Below are positions 1 through 8,577 of a stretch of 64,000 nucleotides of DNA, one piece after another; position 1 is the stretch's first letter; each line of letters begins with the position of its first letter. A program made the translations under genes and the position numbers. The notes beneath the pieces were generated by a model. It worked only from the letters and a program-made list of their open reading frames with translations. It was not told the DNA's origin and ran no database searches. The stretch spans positions 2,475,001-2,539,000 of the forward strand of contig NZ_CP110921.1 in assembly GCF_026247885.1 (NCBI RefSeq). Direction: 5' to 3'. Source of the DNA: Methylococcus mesophilus (GTDB taxonomy: Bacteria > Pseudomonadota > Gammaproteobacteria > Methylococcales > Methylococcaceae).

Positions 1-909
1 GCACTGAGCATCCGCAGCGCGAAAGGCGGCCAACACAGCGTCACCCTGCCTGAGGGCGCCGAGCTACGGTCGGCCGAAATCGACGGCACCGCCCAACCCA
101 TCCGCCAGAATGGGCGTGCCGTCGCCGTACCACTGCATCCAGGGGAACAGACCGTCCGGCTGGCGTGGCGCACACCGGCCGGAATCGGGCTGCACACCGC
201 GGCGCCGGCGGTCGACCTGGGCAGCGCCAGTACGAACAGCCGAACCGGCATCGAACTCGGCCAGGACCGCTGGATCCTTCTGGTCGGCGGTCCGCCATGG
301 GGACCGTCCGTGCTGTTCTGGGGCACACTGGGGGTGATAGTTATCGCCGCGTTCGCACTGGGGACGCGGCTGAACCGGTTGCCGGTCAAGATCCACCACT
401 GGCTGCTGTTGCTGGTCGGCCTGAGCCAGGTCCCCCTTTTGGCGAGCCTCGTCGTCGCCGGCTGGATCGTGGCGCTGAACTGGCGCCGAAGCGCGAACAT
501 GCCGCTCAAGCCGGAGCACTTCAACCTTGTCCAGACGGGCCTTGCCATCCTCACCGTCCTGGCGCTGAGTATCCTGCTGTCAGCCGTGCATCAAGGGCTG
601 CTCGGCCTGCCCGACATGGGAATCACGGGCTATGACTCCAACGCGTATCGGCTCAACTGGTATACGGACCGGAGCGGCCCTCTGCTGCCCCAGCCTTGGG
701 TCATCTCGGTTCCGCTGTTTGCCTACCGGCTGCTCATGCTGGCCTGGGCCCTGTGGCTGGCCTACGCGCTGCTCGACTGGCTGCGCTGGGGGTGGGGATG
801 CTTTGCCACCGGAGGACTCTGGCGGCAGAGCCCCAAAAGAGAAACCGCCGCCGCCGAACCACCGCGTACCGCTGATGCTACAGGCTCGAATGACCCATGG
901 CAGGTTTGA
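1..909 (+). CDS. C-terminal part of an integral membrane protein, unknown function (5' end outside window)
   Basis: The frame is open from base 1, so the gene starts before the window; about 302 residues are visible. The first ~95 residues look like an extracytoplasmic beta-rich domain. They are followed by hydrophobic helices: one starting near base 310, another around 385-480, one around 535-600, and a last one around 700-780 with a Trp-rich end. The tail is Pro/Ala-rich and polar. I do not recognise the family. It runs convergent to the exopolysaccharide operon, with only 6 bp between the stop codons, so it is probably not part of that operon. An internal ATG-like start at 310 would give a 199-residue protein, but the upstream reading frame looks like real coding sequence. 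Confidence 0.6.
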   Translation, partial: ALSIRSAKGGQHSVTLPEGAELRSAEIDGTAQPIRQNGRAVAVPLHPGEQTVRLAWRTPAGIGLHTAAPAVDLGSASTNSRTGIELGQDRWILLVGGPPWGPSVLFWGTLGVIVIAAFALGTRLNRLPVKIHHWLLLLVGLSQVPLLASLVVAGWIVALNWRRSANMPLKPEHFNLVQTGLAILTVLALSILLSAVHQGLLGLPDMGITGYDSNAYRLNWYTDRSGPLLPQPWVISVPLFAYRLLMLAWALWLAYALLDWLRWGWGCFATGGLWRQSPKRETAAAEPPRTADATGSNDPWQV

Positions 910-915
910 GTGAGG

Positions 916-1410
916 CTATTGAAAAGGCTTTACGCCCTCGAAAATGAACTCGCGTAGAACCGTGACCATCCTCTCGCAGGATTCCGAACCCAGGCCGTCC
1001 GGAGGCGCGAGCGTACCGGCCTTGTCCAACAAATGCTGAAGTTCGTCCTCCCCGTGAACGACGCTGATGCCGGAACGAGTCATCAGCCACTTCGCCGTAA
1101 ATTCCTGATGATCGTTGCGATGCTCCCCCAGATCGGCGCGCCGCGGCATGACGATCAGGGGCTTGCCGTGCTCGGCCGCACTGATGACGGTTCCCATGCC
1201 GGCATGCGCGACAATCACTCTCGCCCGCTTCAAGAGCTCCAGGTACTCGTCCGCACTCAGCACCTCGGCCCATTGCATCGCTGCCGGCCGCCAGGCGGTA
1301 CGGCCAATCTGCCCGAAGACTTCCGTCTGAGGATTCCTTGCGGCCCAAGCGTCGACGGAGCGGGACAGCCGATCGAACGGTACCTGGGAACCCACCGTCA
1401 GAAAAATCAA
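916..1410 (-). CDS. Alg13/PssE-like glycosyltransferase subunit (GT28 C-terminal type)
   Basis: A 164-residue protein with the fold signature of the UDP-GlcNAc-binding half of split GT28 enzymes: LTVGSQVPFDRL at the N-terminus and the nucleotide-sugar loop VAHAGMGTVISAAEHGKP, as in Alg13, PssE and EpsF-type proteins. In those families it pairs with an Alg14-like membrane anchor to transfer a sugar to a lipid-linked acceptor at the inner face of the membrane. The start is probably TTG at 1410, which overlaps the stop of the Alg14-like gene (TTGA). The open frame extends further upstream, but the family N-terminus begins exactly here. It is the last gene of the exopolysaccharide run. Confidence 0.8.
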   Translation of the reverse strand: MIFLTVGSQVPFDRLSRSVDAWAARNPQTEVFGQIGRTAWRPAAMQWAEVLSADEYLELLKRARVIVAHAGMGTVISAAEHGKPLIVMPRRADLGEHRNDHQEFTAKWLMTRSGISVVHGEDELQHLLDKAGTLAPPDGLGSESCERMVTVLREFIFEGVKPFQ

Positions 1411-1907
1411 AGGACCGCTCCGATGTAATGCGGCCCTTCGGGGCGCGCGAGGTGTTCCCATTGGGTCAGCCACAAATCCGCATAGCGGCGCACGAGGCGA
1501 CCGGACAGCGACATTCTGCCCACGTTGGCGATACTGTCGACCCAGACGGTACGCGCACCCAGCAGCCTGCCGAAACGCAAAGCGAAATAGCCTGGCGCGG
1601 CACCGGTCGAGATCACGACGTCGGGCCGCTCGCGGAGAATGATCCAGAACAATTCGCAGATCAGCAGCGTCCCCCGCAGCCAATCCTTCTTGTTGGCATC
1701 CGTTACCAGATAAAACCGCGCGCCCGGCGGGATACTTTTCCGATAATCCGAAAAATGGGTCGCTACGAACGCCATGTCGCCGCCGAGGAGGGCATCCCGG
1801 AGCCGCATCAGCTGCATCCAGTGCCCGCCGCCGGAAGCAACCGCAAGGATACGCGGCCGCCTGCTTCGGTTATCCATCGATTGGCTGTTGCTCCTTCGAT
1901 AATCCAT
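1407..1907 (-). CDS. Alg14/PssD-like glycosyltransferase subunit
   Basis: A 166-residue protein with the Alg14-family N-terminal motif ASGGGHWMQLMRL, a DVVISTGAAPG loop and a VDSIANVGRMSLSGRL segment near the C-terminus, as in PssD/CpsF. Known relatives recruit the Alg13-like catalytic partner to the membrane. The partner is encoded directly downstream with a 4-bp overlap, so the two are almost certainly co-translated and form one two-subunit transferase for a sugar addition to the polysaccharide repeat unit. An alternative start at the internal Met (residue 11) would remove a polar, unconserved leader. Confidence 0.82.
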   Translation of the reverse strand: MDYRRSNSQSMDNRSRRPRILAVASGGGHWMQLMRLRDALLGGDMAFVATHFSDYRKSIPPGARFYLVTDANKKDWLRGTLLICELFWIILRERPDVVISTGAAPGYFALRFGRLLGARTVWVDSIANVGRMSLSGRLVRRYADLWLTQWEHLARPEGPHYIGAVL

Positions 1908-1919
1908 GAAAAGGAAAGA

Positions 1920-3026
1920 TCAGTTCGGCACGATCATCCGCGCCCGCTTCCAATATCCGAAATAATCGAACTGCAGTGGCGTGGTATCGTTGTAAAGGTA
2001 CATCGCCGTAGCCCAATAGTGTGGAGACGAGGCGTTTGGAACCAGCGTGGCACCAACCGCATTGGCGACCAGAGTGCCATTGATCCACGCCTTGAAATAA
2101 CCTTGCCCGCCGCTCGCAATGGGACGGTCATCGAGATAGGCGTCGATGACTATATTGATGTCCTGCTGGGGCAGCAATCCCGTGATCATTCCGAGCCGCT
2201 CGTGCTTGAGCTCCGGACCTATGCTTCCGTCGATATGTATCGCCAATCGCTGGCTGTTGGTCGGATCGGTGTCGACCACCATCCCGATCGGGGGAGGAGA
2301 GCCATCCGGTTTGATCTGCCAAATCAGCCCGGGATGGCTGTCGCGGGGCATGAATGTCCAGGGCTTTGTTAAATCCGCCCCACCGAATCGAACGCACAAA
2401 TCCCAAACGAACCGTCGCCGGGAGGGAACGTAATAGCTGTTGAGCTGTGTCCTGAGCGTCCCTTCCACCGCGCCATCCCCTGCCTTGTAGCCAATGGCCG
2501 TGTAGCCGTTGGTCTTGAATACCCGCCCCGGTATACCGGCATCGGTGATATTCCAGCCATTGATGACCTTGGCCTTGCCTGCCGCGGAATCCCAATAGTT
2601 GATCGTATCGAAGTCGGCGATACCTATGCTCGGATTGACGAAAGGAACCGAGCCTCCGAAGTCGAAAGTGAATGACTTCCCACTCAAACTAACATGCTGA
2701 ACTTGATTCCCGACAATGATGTCGTACGGCTCCTTGGCTACGAAGACCGAGCCGGTGATGGTGGCATCCGGCGCAGGTGTGGGTGTCGGAGTCGGCGACG
2801 AAACCGGGGTCGGCGTAGGTGTCGGCGTTGCGGTAGGTTTTGGCGTCGCCGTGGGTTTCGGAGTCGGCGTAGCCCTGTACCTCGACGATTTGACTTTCGC
2901 CGCCGTGGCGGCTTGCAACGACGACGCCAGCACGATGAATGCGAGCACACCGGCAATGCGCCGGAAAATGCGGCGCTGCGGCGACGCTGTGCTACCCGAA
3001 AACAAAGAATTGAATTTCCTGCCCAT
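1920..3026 (-). CDS. Secreted polysaccharide lyase-like protein with Pro/Thr linker
   Basis: A 368-residue protein. A signal peptide is visible (Arg-rich start, hydrophobic stretch around residues 24-40). It is followed by a low-complexity Pro-Thr linker (about residues 52-86, TP/KPT repeats) and then a ~270-residue beta-rich domain. That domain (motifs such as WDLCVRFGG, HPGLIWQIK, YFKAWING, YFGYWKRA) resembles heparin-lyase/concanavalin-type polysaccharide lyases. The assignment rests on pattern only. A strong ribosome site (GGAGGGG) precedes the ATG. Lyases in exopolysaccharide operons commonly trim or release polymer in the periplasm. The linker suggests the catalytic domain stands off from a membrane or wall. 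Confidence 0.6.
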   Translation of the reverse strand: MGRKFNSLFSGSTASPQRRIFRRIAGVLAFIVLASSLQAATAAKVKSSRYRATPTPKPTATPKPTATPTPTPTPVSSPTPTPTPAPDATITGSVFVAKEPYDIIVGNQVQHVSLSGKSFTFDFGGSVPFVNPSIGIADFDTINYWDSAAGKAKVINGWNITDAGIPGRVFKTNGYTAIGYKAGDGAVEGTLRTQLNSYYVPSRRRFVWDLCVRFGGADLTKPWTFMPRDSHPGLIWQIKPDGSPPPIGMVVDTDPTNSQRLAIHIDGSIGPELKHERLGMITGLLPQQDINIVIDAYLDDRPIASGGQGYFKAWINGTLVANAVGATLVPNASSPHYWATAMYLYNDTTPLQFDYFGYWKRARMIVPN

Positions 3027-3157
3027 GATATCCCCTCCACCAGGTCCTTAAGATTTTCGCCATGGATTGATCCACGGCGACCCGCCGGCCCGATCGGCGA
3101 ACAAACGGCTGTATTATCGTCTTAGAACGCACTACCCCGCCAAAAATTCCAGCCTCC

Positions 3158-4270
3158 CTAGCTGCTTGCCGCATCCACCCGTCCAGCAGCGGTGACACTC
3201 CGGTAAACGGCATCGAGCTGACGCAAAACGCCTTGTATTGCATGGTAGTTCACCGCGCGGTGAAATGCACTTTCACGCAGCCGGCGGCGCAGCCCGGTAT
3301 CCTCCAGGGCGAGGACCAGCGACTCGGCCAGTGCTTGCACGTCGCCCGGCGGCACCAGCAGACCGCATTCTCCCTCGCCGAGGAGTTCGGGTATGCCCCC
3401 GACCGGCGTGGCCACGACCGGAACGCCGGCCGCCATCGCTTCCAGAATGCAGACGGGCAGCCCTTCGAAGTAGGAGGGAAGGGCCAGCACCCGGGCCGCC
3501 GACAGTTCGGCGTCCTTCTCGGCCTCCCCAATCCAACCCGGCAGTCTTACGGCATCGGAAACCCCCAACTCCAGGGCAAGCCGCCTGACGGCCTCCATTT
3601 CGCCGTCACCGGCAAGCGTGAACACGGCGTCGGGGACGCGTTTCAGCACAAGGGGAATGGCCCGGACCAGATCGAAGACGCCTTTCTTCTCCCGCAGGCG
3701 CCCCAGGAACAGTACCTGCGGCCGCCCCGAGCCGCGCTCCGCCGGCAGGGCGTCGGGAACACGCACCGGATTGCCTATGACCCGAACGCTCGCCTGCGGC
3801 TCGATGGCCAGCAGCACCTTGGACCAGGCTTCGGTAAGGGCGATCACGCAGGCGGCACGCCGCAGGGTTCTCCGTACCCACCATTTCGCCGCGGGACGGC
3901 ACTCGCTGCTGTAGAACACGCCGAATTCGCCGCTGTGGACATGGAAGACATAGGGGACGCCGAACAGGTCCGCCAGCGCACAAAGCATGGACTTCCGCCA
4001 GAAACTGCCCCGCGAAGCGCTATGGGCATGCACGACGGCCAGACGGCGCGCCAAGAGCCGGCACAGCAACTGTATCCCGGCCACCGCCATGACACGAAGC
4101 TGGGTCGGAAGGGTAGGCCCTTCATACGAGCACAGGAGCTCGATTTTCCACCGGGAAACGAAAGCCGGTTCGAGACATGCGTCGACCACCGCCGCAATGC
4201 CGCCATTCGTCCCCGGACCGATCATCAAGACTCTGCGCATGGCTTCTCTTTCCCCGGAATGATCGGTCAT
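3158..4270 (-). CDS. Glycosyltransferase family 4 (group 1)
   Basis: A 370-residue GT-B enzyme. The N-terminal domain has the glycine-rich MIGPGTNGGIAAVV loop, and the C-terminal domain carries the family signature RVLALPSYFEGLPVCILEA with the E-x7-E spacing, then GVPVVATPVGGIPELL. Family members transfer a nucleotide-activated sugar with retention onto the lipid-linked repeat unit on the cytoplasmic face. The ATG overlaps the stop of the flippase gene (ATGA), giving tight coupling within the exopolysaccharide operon. Substrate cannot be told from sequence. Confidence 0.9.
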   Translation of the reverse strand: MTDHSGEREAMRRVLMIGPGTNGGIAAVVDACLEPAFVSRWKIELLCSYEGPTLPTQLRVMAVAGIQLLCRLLARRLAVVHAHSASRGSFWRKSMLCALADLFGVPYVFHVHSGEFGVFYSSECRPAAKWWVRRTLRRAACVIALTEAWSKVLLAIEPQASVRVIGNPVRVPDALPAERGSGRPQVLFLGRLREKKGVFDLVRAIPLVLKRVPDAVFTLAGDGEMEAVRRLALELGVSDAVRLPGWIGEAEKDAELSAARVLALPSYFEGLPVCILEAMAAGVPVVATPVGGIPELLGEGECGLLVPPGDVQALAESLVLALEDTGLRRRLRESAFHRAVNYHAIQGVLRQLDAVYRSVTAAGRVDAASS

Positions 4271-5820
4271 GCGGCAGGTATACGCGACAACAGCCTGGCA
4301 CCGCGCGGACTCCAGTCCGATACGAGCGCCCCTTCGGCGGCGCTCAAAGGTTTAGCCACGAGCGTTCCCACCGCGCCGAGGAGCAGACAGGCCGCAACGC
4401 TCGTCGCCATATCGAAGCGGGCCTGCAGGCCTGACCAGACCAATACGCAAGCCCCCGCGCCATACCAGGCGGCCAGACGGAACAATCCTCCCCAACCGAG
4501 CCTGAAAGGATATCCCCGCCGCCGCAAAGCCAGGATGATGCCGAAGCTGAAAAATGCTTCCGAACATATGACGAGCGTTATCAGTTCACTCAGGCTCCCG
4601 CCAGAAGTCAAAAGGAAAACCGCCACGACCGGCACCGCGAGCAGCCAGAAGCCCCACCGGACGTACAGGTCGGTGGCCAACACCACGTTGCAGGACAGCT
4701 CGACCACCCGGCGCAGAATCGTCAGAGCGGTGCCGACGAGCATCAGTGCAATGACGGAACCCGCCTCCTGAAAACGCTCTCCACCCAGGAGCGCGGCTCC
4801 CATCCCGCCAAAAACGATGAAATAGACGACGACCGGCATGAGCAGGATCATGGAAGATTTGAACCAGATTCCGACCCGCAGCATGAAGCCGCCGAAGTCC
4901 CGGCGCCGGCTGAAAAAGGCGATCAAGGTGGGTTGAATGACGCTGCGCAGGAGATCGGTCGGCAGGTAGCGGCGCACCTGGTCGGAAAAATTGGTGCTGA
5001 AACCGAAAACCGCGGCGGCGTCGGCCCCAAGGATGCGGGCCACGATGAGTATCAGCATCTGTGAGCCGTAGGCGAAGGCGAGGAGATAGCTGACGTAGGT
5101 ATTGACCGCCAGCTTGAAAAGCTGCTTCCGGCGCGGCGGCTTCCAGTCCCCCGAAGGCGCCATCCGGTAACGCAGGGACCACATCTCGCGCAGCAGGAGC
5201 ACAGCGCCCAATCCCGTACTCCCGCAGGCCGCCATCAGTTCATAGCGCACGGCGTCCAGGGCGGTGATCTCACGCCCTGCGAACCAATCGGACGCCAGCA
5301 GAAAGGCCAGCGTCCCCGAGCGAACCACCTGGGCCGATTGGGCGGCACCCTGGCGCATCAAGGTGCCGAGCATCTGCTCGCGATAGAGGCGTCCGAATCC
5401 CTCCACGGCCAGGACCGCGCCGGCGAGGGACAACACTGGCGCCGCCGCCTCCATACGCAACAGGGACGCTACCTGTTCCGCATTGAAATACAGCACCACA
5501 CCCGCACAGGAATAGAAGGCCATTTGCATCCCGGCGAGCCGGCAGATGATGGAGACGATCGCCCTCCCCGCGGCATGCATTCGGTACTCAGGAAGGATCC
5601 TGGCCGTTACCCAATCCAGTCCCGGCGTCGAGAGCGCAAGCCCCGTTTCCATGGCAGCCAGCGCGGCCATGTAGGTCCCGTAGGCTTCCAGTGGCAGAAC
5701 CCGGGCAGCCAGCGCGAACGCCAAAAAGGTCAGCAGTGCGGAAGCGACCCGCCCCGCCAGGTAAGCGAGCGCGCTGCGCCGGAGCGCGGCGCCACCGTAA
5801 GGATTGCCGGAACCGCTCAC
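4267..5820 (-). CDS. Polysaccharide flippase (Wzx/MATE-like, polysaccharide biosynthesis protein)
   Basis: About 517 residues, with roughly 12-14 hydrophobic helices spread over the whole length and the N-terminal layout of the polysaccharide biosynthesis exporter family (LAYLAGRVASALLTFLAFAL, then PLEAYGTY). Such proteins flip undecaprenyl-linked repeat units across the inner membrane. I place the start at GTG 5820, which overlaps the stop of the upstream glycosyltransferase (GTGA). The open frame runs to 6285, but that extension is antisense-like arginine-rich sequence and is a shadow of the upstream gene. Its presence with a polymerase and a chain-length pair indicates a Wzx/Wzy-dependent pathway. 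Confidence 0.85.
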   Translation of the reverse strand: MSGSGNPYGGAALRRSALAYLAGRVASALLTFLAFALAARVLPLEAYGTYMAALAAMETGLALSTPGLDWVTARILPEYRMHAAGRAIVSIICRLAGMQMAFYSCAGVVLYFNAEQVASLLRMEAAAPVLSLAGAVLAVEGFGRLYREQMLGTLMRQGAAQSAQVVRSGTLAFLLASDWFAGREITALDAVRYELMAACGSTGLGAVLLLREMWSLRYRMAPSGDWKPPRRKQLFKLAVNTYVSYLLAFAYGSQMLILIVARILGADAAAVFGFSTNFSDQVRRYLPTDLLRSVIQPTLIAFFSRRRDFGGFMLRVGIWFKSSMILLMPVVVYFIVFGGMGAALLGGERFQEAGSVIALMLVGTALTILRRVVELSCNVVLATDLYVRWGFWLLAVPVVAVFLLTSGGSLSELITLVICSEAFFSFGIILALRRRGYPFRLGWGGLFRLAAWYGAGACVLVWSGLQARFDMATSVAACLLLGAVGTLVAKPLSAAEGALVSDWSPRGARLLSRIPAA

Positions 5821-7028
5821 TGAGCCACGCCTCCGGCCAGCTGCCGGTATTTTTCGGCGAGGCTTCTCGCGATGACCTCGTAGCTTCTGAGGCCCGGAAT
5901 TTCGCGCCGACCAGCTTCCCCCATGCGCCGCGCGGCCACAGGATCCCGCAGCAATTGCAGTATGCCGTCGGCGAAACCTGCCGGGGTCAGCGGCACGCAA
6001 AGCCCTCCGCCGGTTTCGCCTATCAGGTAGGCCTGGTCGGGAAGGTCGTTGGCGACCACCGGAACGCCCCAGGCCATATATTCGATGACCTTGGTCGGAG
6101 ACGCCACTTCCAGTGACGGCGTGCGCGCGCAAGGCGACAGTCCGATCTCGGCGTTCCGCAAATAACGGCGCGCCTCCTCTCCCGGCAGCCAGCCCGTGAA
6201 CAGGACGTGGTCCTGCAAGCCGAGTTGTCCCACCAAACCGTCGAACCAGCGCCTTTCGATCTCCTCCTCGGCATCCCCCACGCAAACCAGCAAGGCTGTG
6301 GGGAACTCATCGCGCACTGCGGCCATGGCCTCGATCATCACTTCGGAGCGGCGCGCCCGTTCCAATGCGCCCAGGTAGATAACGACACGGCGCCCCGTGA
6401 GGCGCGGATCGTCCGCCGGGGGAATGTCGTCGAGCCGGTCGGGAATCGTCGCCCCCATCGGCACCGGCGTCATGCGCACGGCCGGCAGGCCGTGGCTCGC
6501 CAGCAGCGCCCGCATGGCATCACTCTGCACGAAAATGTGGTCCGCCGCCGGCAGGACATGGCCATACAGCAGCCACGCGGAAAGACGCCCGCGTAGCCGA
6601 AACAGCAGACGCCGGCCGGCTCCGACCGGCCCGGCCGGATCGGGCGAGCCTCGCTCCAGCCAGTACTCGGGGAAAGGGAAGGACATCCAGTAATAAAACG
6701 GCTTTCCCCGCAGCCGCGCCGCCCAAAGGCCGAACAGCGCCCCGAAAATCCTGTCCCGGACTTGAACCGCGGCATAATCGGCACGCGCCAGCCGGAACAG
6801 GTCCAGTGCAAGCATCAGCCGCGCCCGGATCCGCCCCCATCTGCCGCGGGCGATCCGGGTGAACGCCCTGCCCGCCTCCCAGGCGCACTCGCTGCCGTCG
6901 CCCTCATGCACGGCAACGATGTCCGAGTACACACCGAACCTGGGCAGGTAACGGCCGAACAGCGTCGCTACGTCGACCCGGAAAGTGGGAAACGGCTCAC
7001 GCGTGAGATAGAGCAGTCTGATGTTCAT
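5817..7028 (-). CDS. Glycosyltransferase family 4 (group 1)
   Basis: A 403-residue GT-B glycosyltransferase. Visible features: the N-terminal LYLTREPFPTFRVD segment, a mid-protein VVIYLGALERARR motif, and the C-terminal EIGLSPCARTPSLEVASPTK region followed by YMAWGVPVVANDLPDQ, typical of the donor-binding site. It probably adds one sugar of the exopolysaccharide repeat unit at the cytoplasmic membrane face. It overlaps the upstream polymerase gene by 32 bp and the downstream flippase by 4 bp, so all three are likely translated as a unit. Confidence 0.9.
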   Translation of the reverse strand: MNIRLLYLTREPFPTFRVDVATLFGRYLPRFGVYSDIVAVHEGDGSECAWEAGRAFTRIARGRWGRIRARLMLALDLFRLARADYAAVQVRDRIFGALFGLWAARLRGKPFYYWMSFPFPEYWLERGSPDPAGPVGAGRRLLFRLRGRLSAWLLYGHVLPAADHIFVQSDAMRALLASHGLPAVRMTPVPMGATIPDRLDDIPPADDPRLTGRRVVIYLGALERARRSEVMIEAMAAVRDEFPTALLVCVGDAEEEIERRWFDGLVGQLGLQDHVLFTGWLPGEEARRYLRNAEIGLSPCARTPSLEVASPTKVIEYMAWGVPVVANDLPDQAYLIGETGGGLCVPLTPAGFADGILQLLRDPVAARRMGEAGRREIPGLRSYEVIARSLAEKYRQLAGGVAQ

Positions 7029-8577
7029 GGCGTTGCGAGGAATTCTCGGGGAGCGGATTCGCCCGGACCAACCAAGCGAGATAACCCAAGGTGAATGCGA
7101 ACAGCAGTTCGTGGCTCGGGCTGTTCATGAGGCTGTTCGAATACCACAGCGAAAACACATTGGCGGCGAGGCAAACCCTCAACGCAACCAGCCGGCCGCG
7201 TTCGGCGCCGTCGTCGCACCGTGAAAGCAGCCTGCCCGAGGCGCGCCAGGCGGTAGCGAGCACGCCCAGAAACACGGCGGCACCGACGGCGCCCGAGTCC
7301 CAAAGCAGAGTGGACGCCGTATTCAGGTTGATGGCCATCCCCGGATATTTCCGGTTGAGGTGCCCTTCCACCAGCGTACCCGCGCCCGCGTAAGAGGCGC
7401 CCATTCCATGGCCGAAAAGAGTTTCCGCCGGGTTATGCAGCCCGTGCTCATGGACCCAGAAGGTCAGGACAGTGGTGCGGTTGAGGCTGGCCTTGTTGCC
7501 ATAGTAGCCCGCCGAACCGAAGTTGTAGTCGATGGTGTTCTGCACCATCTGCTCCGGGGACTTACCCTGGATGGTAAACACCGAAAAATACAGCCAAGCC
7601 AACACGGCCGTCAAAAGCGCTCCGGCGCTCAAAGCCGCCGCGGCAACCAGCGGACTACGGCGGATTTCCCGCGAAAACACCAGGAGGAACATCACGGGAA
7701 GGAGCACCAGGGCGATCTTGGTTTCCCCCAGGAACAGCGGCACGCCCAGTTCGACCGCGAACACCGCTGCCCATAAGGTTGACAGCACCCGCTCTCGCCA
7801 CGCTGTCAACACATAGGCAAGGCACGCAACCAGGAAAATTACCATGGTTCCGTTTTCTCCCCCGCCTTCGAAATTCGGCTCGAAAGTCCCCGCGACGATA
7901 TCGATGGGGACGACGCCGCCGCCCATGCCCACGCGCAGCGGCACCAGGACGATTCTTTCGTAAAGCGCGACCGGCAACTGCAGGACTGCGGCTAACAGAA
8001 GAAAGCCGCCCCAGCCGTGGAAATGGCGCCGCCACACCGCCGTCACGGGAGCCGCGGCCAGCACCACGGCGAGTCCCAACATCTGGTAGGAGCGCTTGAC
8101 GCCCGCCAGGATTTCCAGCGCGGGCCCCTTGCCCAGCAGCGACATGCCTGCCGATAACGCAACCAGAGCCAGGAACAGCGCGAGGAAGCCGGGCAGCCGG
8201 ACCCGCTCCCGCCAGCGCCCCAGAAAAAGTGGAAACAGCCCGGCCGCCAGCAGGAAAAAGCCCAGCATGGACAACGCCCAGGAAATCTTGGTCATGCGGG
8301 GAAACATCAGGAGCACCGCTCCATTGACGACCAGGGTACCGGCCAGCAGCAGCCATACCGCGAGATCGACCCGGGACAGCAGAAAAACGCTCAGGAAAGC
8401 GCCAACGAAAACGGCGAGAACGATGGGTTGGCTGATGGAGGCAAGCCAGCCCGCAACGACGGCAATGGCCGTCACGAGGCCAATCTCCCACAACCGGTAC
8501 GCCGGCCCAGTCCTCCCCCCGCCATTTGGTACGCGGGAAGCGCCGAACCGCCACCGCACGCCACCGCTCGCCGTCAT
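6997..8577 (-). CDS. O-antigen ligase/polymerase-like membrane protein (Wzy type)
   Basis: A 526-residue polytopic protein with many hydrophobic helices and a long periplasmic loop before the last helices (FWVHEHGLHNPAETLFGHGMG), as in the O-antigen ligase/polymerase superfamily. In this setting it most likely polymerises exopolysaccharide repeat units in the periplasm. The start is ATG 8577, overlapping the EpsG stop (ATGA). The longer open frame (to 9585) upstream of it is a shadow of epsG. No covalent target is visible, so polymerase is favoured over ligase on context. Confidence 0.82.
   Translation of the reverse strand: MTASGGVRWRFGASRVPNGGGRTGPAYRLWEIGLVTAIAVVAGWLASISQPIVLAVFVGAFLSVFLLSRVDLAVWLLLAGTLVVNGAVLLMFPRMTKISWALSMLGFFLLAAGLFPLFLGRWRERVRLPGFLALFLALVALSAGMSLLGKGPALEILAGVKRSYQMLGLAVVLAAAPVTAVWRRHFHGWGGFLLLAAVLQLPVALYERIVLVPLRVGMGGGVVPIDIVAGTFEPNFEGGGENGTMVIFLVACLAYVLTAWRERVLSTLWAAVFAVELGVPLFLGETKIALVLLPVMFLLVFSREIRRSPLVAAAALSAGALLTAVLAWLYFSVFTIQGKSPEQMVQNTIDYNFGSAGYYGNKASLNRTTVLTFWVHEHGLHNPAETLFGHGMGASYAGAGTLVEGHLNRKYPGMAINLNTASTLLWDSGAVGAAVFLGVLATAWRASGRLLSRCDDGAERGRLVALRVCLAANVFSLWYSNSLMNSPSHELLFAFTLGYLAWLVRANPLPENSSQRHEHQTALSHA

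Noticed and set aside
3233-4771. A 512-codon plus-strand ORF
   Set aside because: It lies antisense to two well-defined genes (glycosyltransferase and flippase) and its translation is Gln/Arg/Pro-rich without domain features; typical shadow in GC-rich DNA.
4267-6285. Treating the flippase frame as a 672-residue protein
   Set aside because: The N-terminal 155 codons are a shadow of the upstream glycosyltransferase; the GTGA overlap at 5820 marks the true start.
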